Shown here piece after piece: positions 62,318 to 64,000 of a stretch of 64,000 nucleotides of DNA (positions within the stretch are counted from its first letter, which is position 1; each line of letters starts with the position of its first letter). This stretch comes from Streptomyces sp. CB02959 (GTDB lineage Bacteria > Actinomycetota > Actinomycetes > Streptomycetales > Streptomycetaceae): NCBI RefSeq assembly GCF_002803155.1, contig NZ_NNBP01000002.1, forward strand, positions 1 to 64,000. The letters run 5' to 3'. The position numbers were made by a program, and so were the translations under genes. The notes beneath the pieces are model-generated. The model searched no databases, was not told the DNA's origin, and saw only the letters and a program-made list of their open reading frames with translations.

Positions 62318-63357
62318 TCGTGGGCGGCCAGTGGGGCGACGAGGCCAAGGGGAAGATCTCCAGCTACCTGGCGGTCCGGGACGAACCCGCGGTGGCGGTG
62401 CGGGCCGGACTGGGGCCGGGGGCCGGACACACCGTGGTGCACGCCGGACGCACCATGAAACTGCGCCAGTTGCCCAGTGCGGTGATCCGCCCCGCCACCC
62501 GCCTGCTGCTCGGCGCCGGCGTGCTGATCCGCCCGGACGTCCTGCTGCGGGAGATCGAGGAGTTCTCCGCGGGGTCCCGGGTGGGCGTGGACTTCCGCGC
62601 CACCGTCATCGACCCCGAGCACGTCGCCGCGGAGGCGGCCGACGCGGTGCTGAGCGAACGGGTGCGCAGCACCGGCAGCGGACACGGCCCGGCACTGGCC
62701 GCCCGCGCCATGCGATCGGCCCGCCGCGCCGAGGACGTCCCGGAACTGGCCCCCTACCTCACGGACACCGTGCGGGAGGCGAACGACGCCGTCGACGCCG
62801 GCGACCGGGTGCACGTCGAAGGCACCAACGGCTTCGGCCTGTCGGTGCTGTACGGCACCTACCCGTACACCGTCGGGAAGGACAGCACGGCGAGCACCGC
62901 GGCCGCCGACGCCGGACTCGGGCCGACCGCGATCGACGAGGTGGTGCTGGTCTTCCGGGCCTACCCGACCCGGGTGGGCGCGGGGCCGTTCCCCACGGAG
63001 ATGACCGAGGAGGAGGCCGAGCGGCTGGGCATCGTGGAGTACGGCACGGTGACCGGGCGGCGCCGCCGCGCCGGCACCTTCGACCTGGACCAGGCGCGGG
63101 CCGCGGTCCGCGTCAACCGGCCCACCAGGATCGCGTTGACCTTCCTCGACCACGTGGACGCGTCGTGCCGCGCGGTGCGCACCGGCGCGCTGCCCGAGGC
63201 GGCGGCGGCGTTCGTGGCGCGGATCGAGGACGGACTGGGGCTGCCGGTGGACCTGATAGGGACCGGCCCGGGCACCGCCGACGTGGTCGACCGGTGGAAC
63301 GACCGGCCCGCGGGCGCGGCCGGGAACATGGCGATCGGCTCGGGAGGCGAGCGATGA
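62302..63357 (+). CDS. toyG: Short adenylosuccinate synthetase homologue (ToyG type)
   Basis: The 351-residue protein has the P-loop GQWGDEAKGK (9-18, GKGK in most), His43 in GAGHTVV, EGTNGFGLSVLYGTYPYTVGKDST and FRAYPTRVGAGPFPTEM. It is about 75 residues shorter than housekeeping PurA (about 427) and resembles archaeal-length enzymes. It would attach aspartate to the deazapurine nucleotide with GTP. ATG 62302 lies within toyF; the stop overlaps toyH by ATGA. Confidence 0.9.
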   Translation: MPGTVIVGGQWGDEAKGKISSYLAVRDEPAVAVRAGLGPGAGHTVVHAGRTMKLRQLPSAVIRPATRLLLGAGVLIRPDVLLREIEEFSAGSRVGVDFRATVIDPEHVAAEAADAVLSERVRSTGSGHGPALAARAMRSARRAEDVPELAPYLTDTVREANDAVDAGDRVHVEGTNGFGLSVLYGTYPYTVGKDSTASTAAADAGLGPTAIDEVVLVFRAYPTRVGAGPFPTEMTEEEAERLGIVEYGTVTGRRRRAGTFDLDQARAAVRVNRPTRIALTFLDHVDASCRAVRTGALPEAAAAFVARIEDGLGLPVDLIGTGPGTADVVDRWNDRPAGAAGNMAIGSGGER

Positions 63358-63875
63358 GCGGTACTCCGATGTGGCGGCGGGACCGTCTGCTGACCATCAG
63401 TTGGGAAGCGATGGGCCGGATGCTGAACGGCCTGGCGGACGACATCCGCGCCAGCGACTTCGTCCCGACCGTGGTGGCGGGCATCGCCCGCGGCGGCCTG
63501 CCGCCCGCCATCGCCCTGTCGAACCAGCTGGCGATCGAGGACTTCCGCATCCTGGGCATCCCCCGGAACACCTCCAACTCCCGCTACAGCGAGCGCGACG
63601 AGGCCGTCCTCAACTACGTCGTCCCGCAGCGTTCGTTCAGCGGCGCCCACGTGCTGCTGGTCGACGACATCATGGGCGACGGCGGCACCATGGCCCTGGC
63701 CAAGAGCACCGTGCTGGAGCTCGGCGCCGCCGAAGTCCGCACCGTCGTGGTGGTGCGCAATCTGGGCGCCGCGAACACCGCCGACTTCCAGGCGGTCGAG
63801 GTGGACGACTGGACGGTCTTCCCCTGGGAAGCACCGCCCGGAGCCGGCGAACTCGCCGTACCGTTACGGGTGTGA
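63354..63875 (+). CDS. toyH: Phosphoribosyltransferase (ToyH type)
   Basis: The 173-residue type I phosphoribosyltransferase has a PRPP motif HVLLVDDIMGDGGT (99-112) and GIARGGLPPAIALS (43-56). It most likely joins preQ0 or a related base to PRPP, forming the nucleotide that ToyE-G then remodel. Codon 171 is TTA (63864-63866), two codons before the last residue, so full translation needs bldA. ATG 63354 overlaps the toyG stop. Confidence 0.9.
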   Translation: MSGTPMWRRDRLLTISWEAMGRMLNGLADDIRASDFVPTVVAGIARGGLPPAIALSNQLAIEDFRILGIPRNTSNSRYSERDEAVLNYVVPQRSFSGAHVLLVDDIMGDGGTMALAKSTVLELGAAEVRTVVVVRNLGAANTADFQAVEVDDWTVFPWEAPPGAGELAVPLRV

Positions 63876-64000
63876 TCGACATGACGGATGAGATAGGCAG
63901 CGCACCGCGGACGACGGTCGTGCTGGACCGGGACGGCACCCTGCTGGACTTCTACGAGATGTTCCACCGGTTCGTCCTGGACCTGCACCGGCAGGAGGGG
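63872..64000 (+). CDS. toyI: HAD-family phosphatase, partial (ToyI type)
   Basis: The start of a HAD phosphatase with motif I LDRDGTLLD (DxDGT) is visible; the window ends 43 codons in. GTG 63872 overlaps the toyH stop and ATG 63881 is in the same frame; either may start. It probably removes the 5'-phosphate to release the free nucleoside, which would delay toxicity until the last step. Confidence 0.8.
   Translation, partial: MIDMTDEIGSAPRTTVVLDRDGTLLDFYEMFHRFVLDLHRQEG

Overview
The window is high-GC actinobacterial DNA, almost certainly from a Streptomyces. The supporting marks are strong GC bias at third codon positions, frequent GTG starts, a complete conservon (CvnABCD plus P450), SigE-type ECF sigma factors, SUKH-type proteins and rare TTA (bldA-dependent) leucine codons placed in specialised-metabolism genes. 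It reads like an accessory region: many short regulator-plus-enzyme units, several decayed genes, and a biosynthetic gene cluster that runs off the right edge.

Layout. 1-1320 is debris: a frameshifted esterase, an IS transposase tail and the HTH of a broken LuxR regulator. 1450-4089 holds an alpha/beta hydrolase and a two-component flavin monooxygenase with its FMN reductase. 4212-6756 (minus) holds a stand-alone second SecY and an ECF sigma factor with a small membrane partner. 7480-16060 is a polyol-type operon: MFS transporter, FGGY kinase, FAD glycerol-3-phosphate dehydrogenase-like enzyme, FAD-linked oxidase, GlpP antiterminator, Abm-domain protein and zinc ADH. Its leader carries two mutually exclusive hairpins that could be the GlpP target. 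16.4-17.2 kb contains remnants of an SDR/MerR divergon and a SUKH fragment, followed by a SpoIIE-type phosphatase. 18.7-22.5 kb has a DUF3159 protein and a P450 / 3Fe-4S ferredoxin / internally deleted ferredoxin reductase / P450 row. 22.8-25.4 kb has a two-component system and a TetR regulator with a perfect operator palindrome. 25.7-28.7 kb has an FAD oxidoreductase and a TTA-containing class I terpene cyclase. 28.9-33.2 kb (minus) is the conservon, whose P450 lacks the ExxR motif. 34.4-38.6 kb is a MarR-type locus with a GlcG/HbpS protein, two aldo-keto reductases and an SDR; two related inverted repeats there may be operators. 39.5-43.4 kb has a propeller-SUKH protein, an unknown protein and a CAP-domain protein. 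43.8-45.5 kb encodes one polypeptide joining an ECF sigma factor, a zinc anti-sigma motif, a membrane helix and an external CAP domain. 45.8-53.4 kb is mixed: a fused sigma/partner remnant, SDR, lipoprotein, small membrane proteins, AraC, VOC, LacI and MFS.

54.1-64.0 kb is a 7-deazapurine (pyrrolopyrimidine) nucleoside cluster of the toyocamycin/sangivamycin/tubercidin type. On the plus strand lie homologues of QueD, QueE, GTP cyclohydrolase I, a GMP reductase/IMPDH-like enzyme, adenylosuccinate lyase, a short adenylosuccinate synthetase, a phosphoribosyltransferase and the start of a HAD phosphatase, mostly overlapping end to end. On the minus strand, diverging from QueD, are an S-adenosylhomocysteine hydrolase paralogue and a DUF985 cupin. 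An XRE/NB-ARC regulator with a TTA codon lies to the left. The expected logic is GTP to CPH4 to CDG to preQ0 (QueC is not in the window), ribosylation with PRPP, remodelling of the base by enzymes borrowed from purine interconversion, then dephosphorylation. The SAH hydrolase paralogue carries changes at two normally conserved active-site positions and is the strongest candidate here for a self-protection or recycling device. The final product cannot be decided without the sequence beyond 64 kb.
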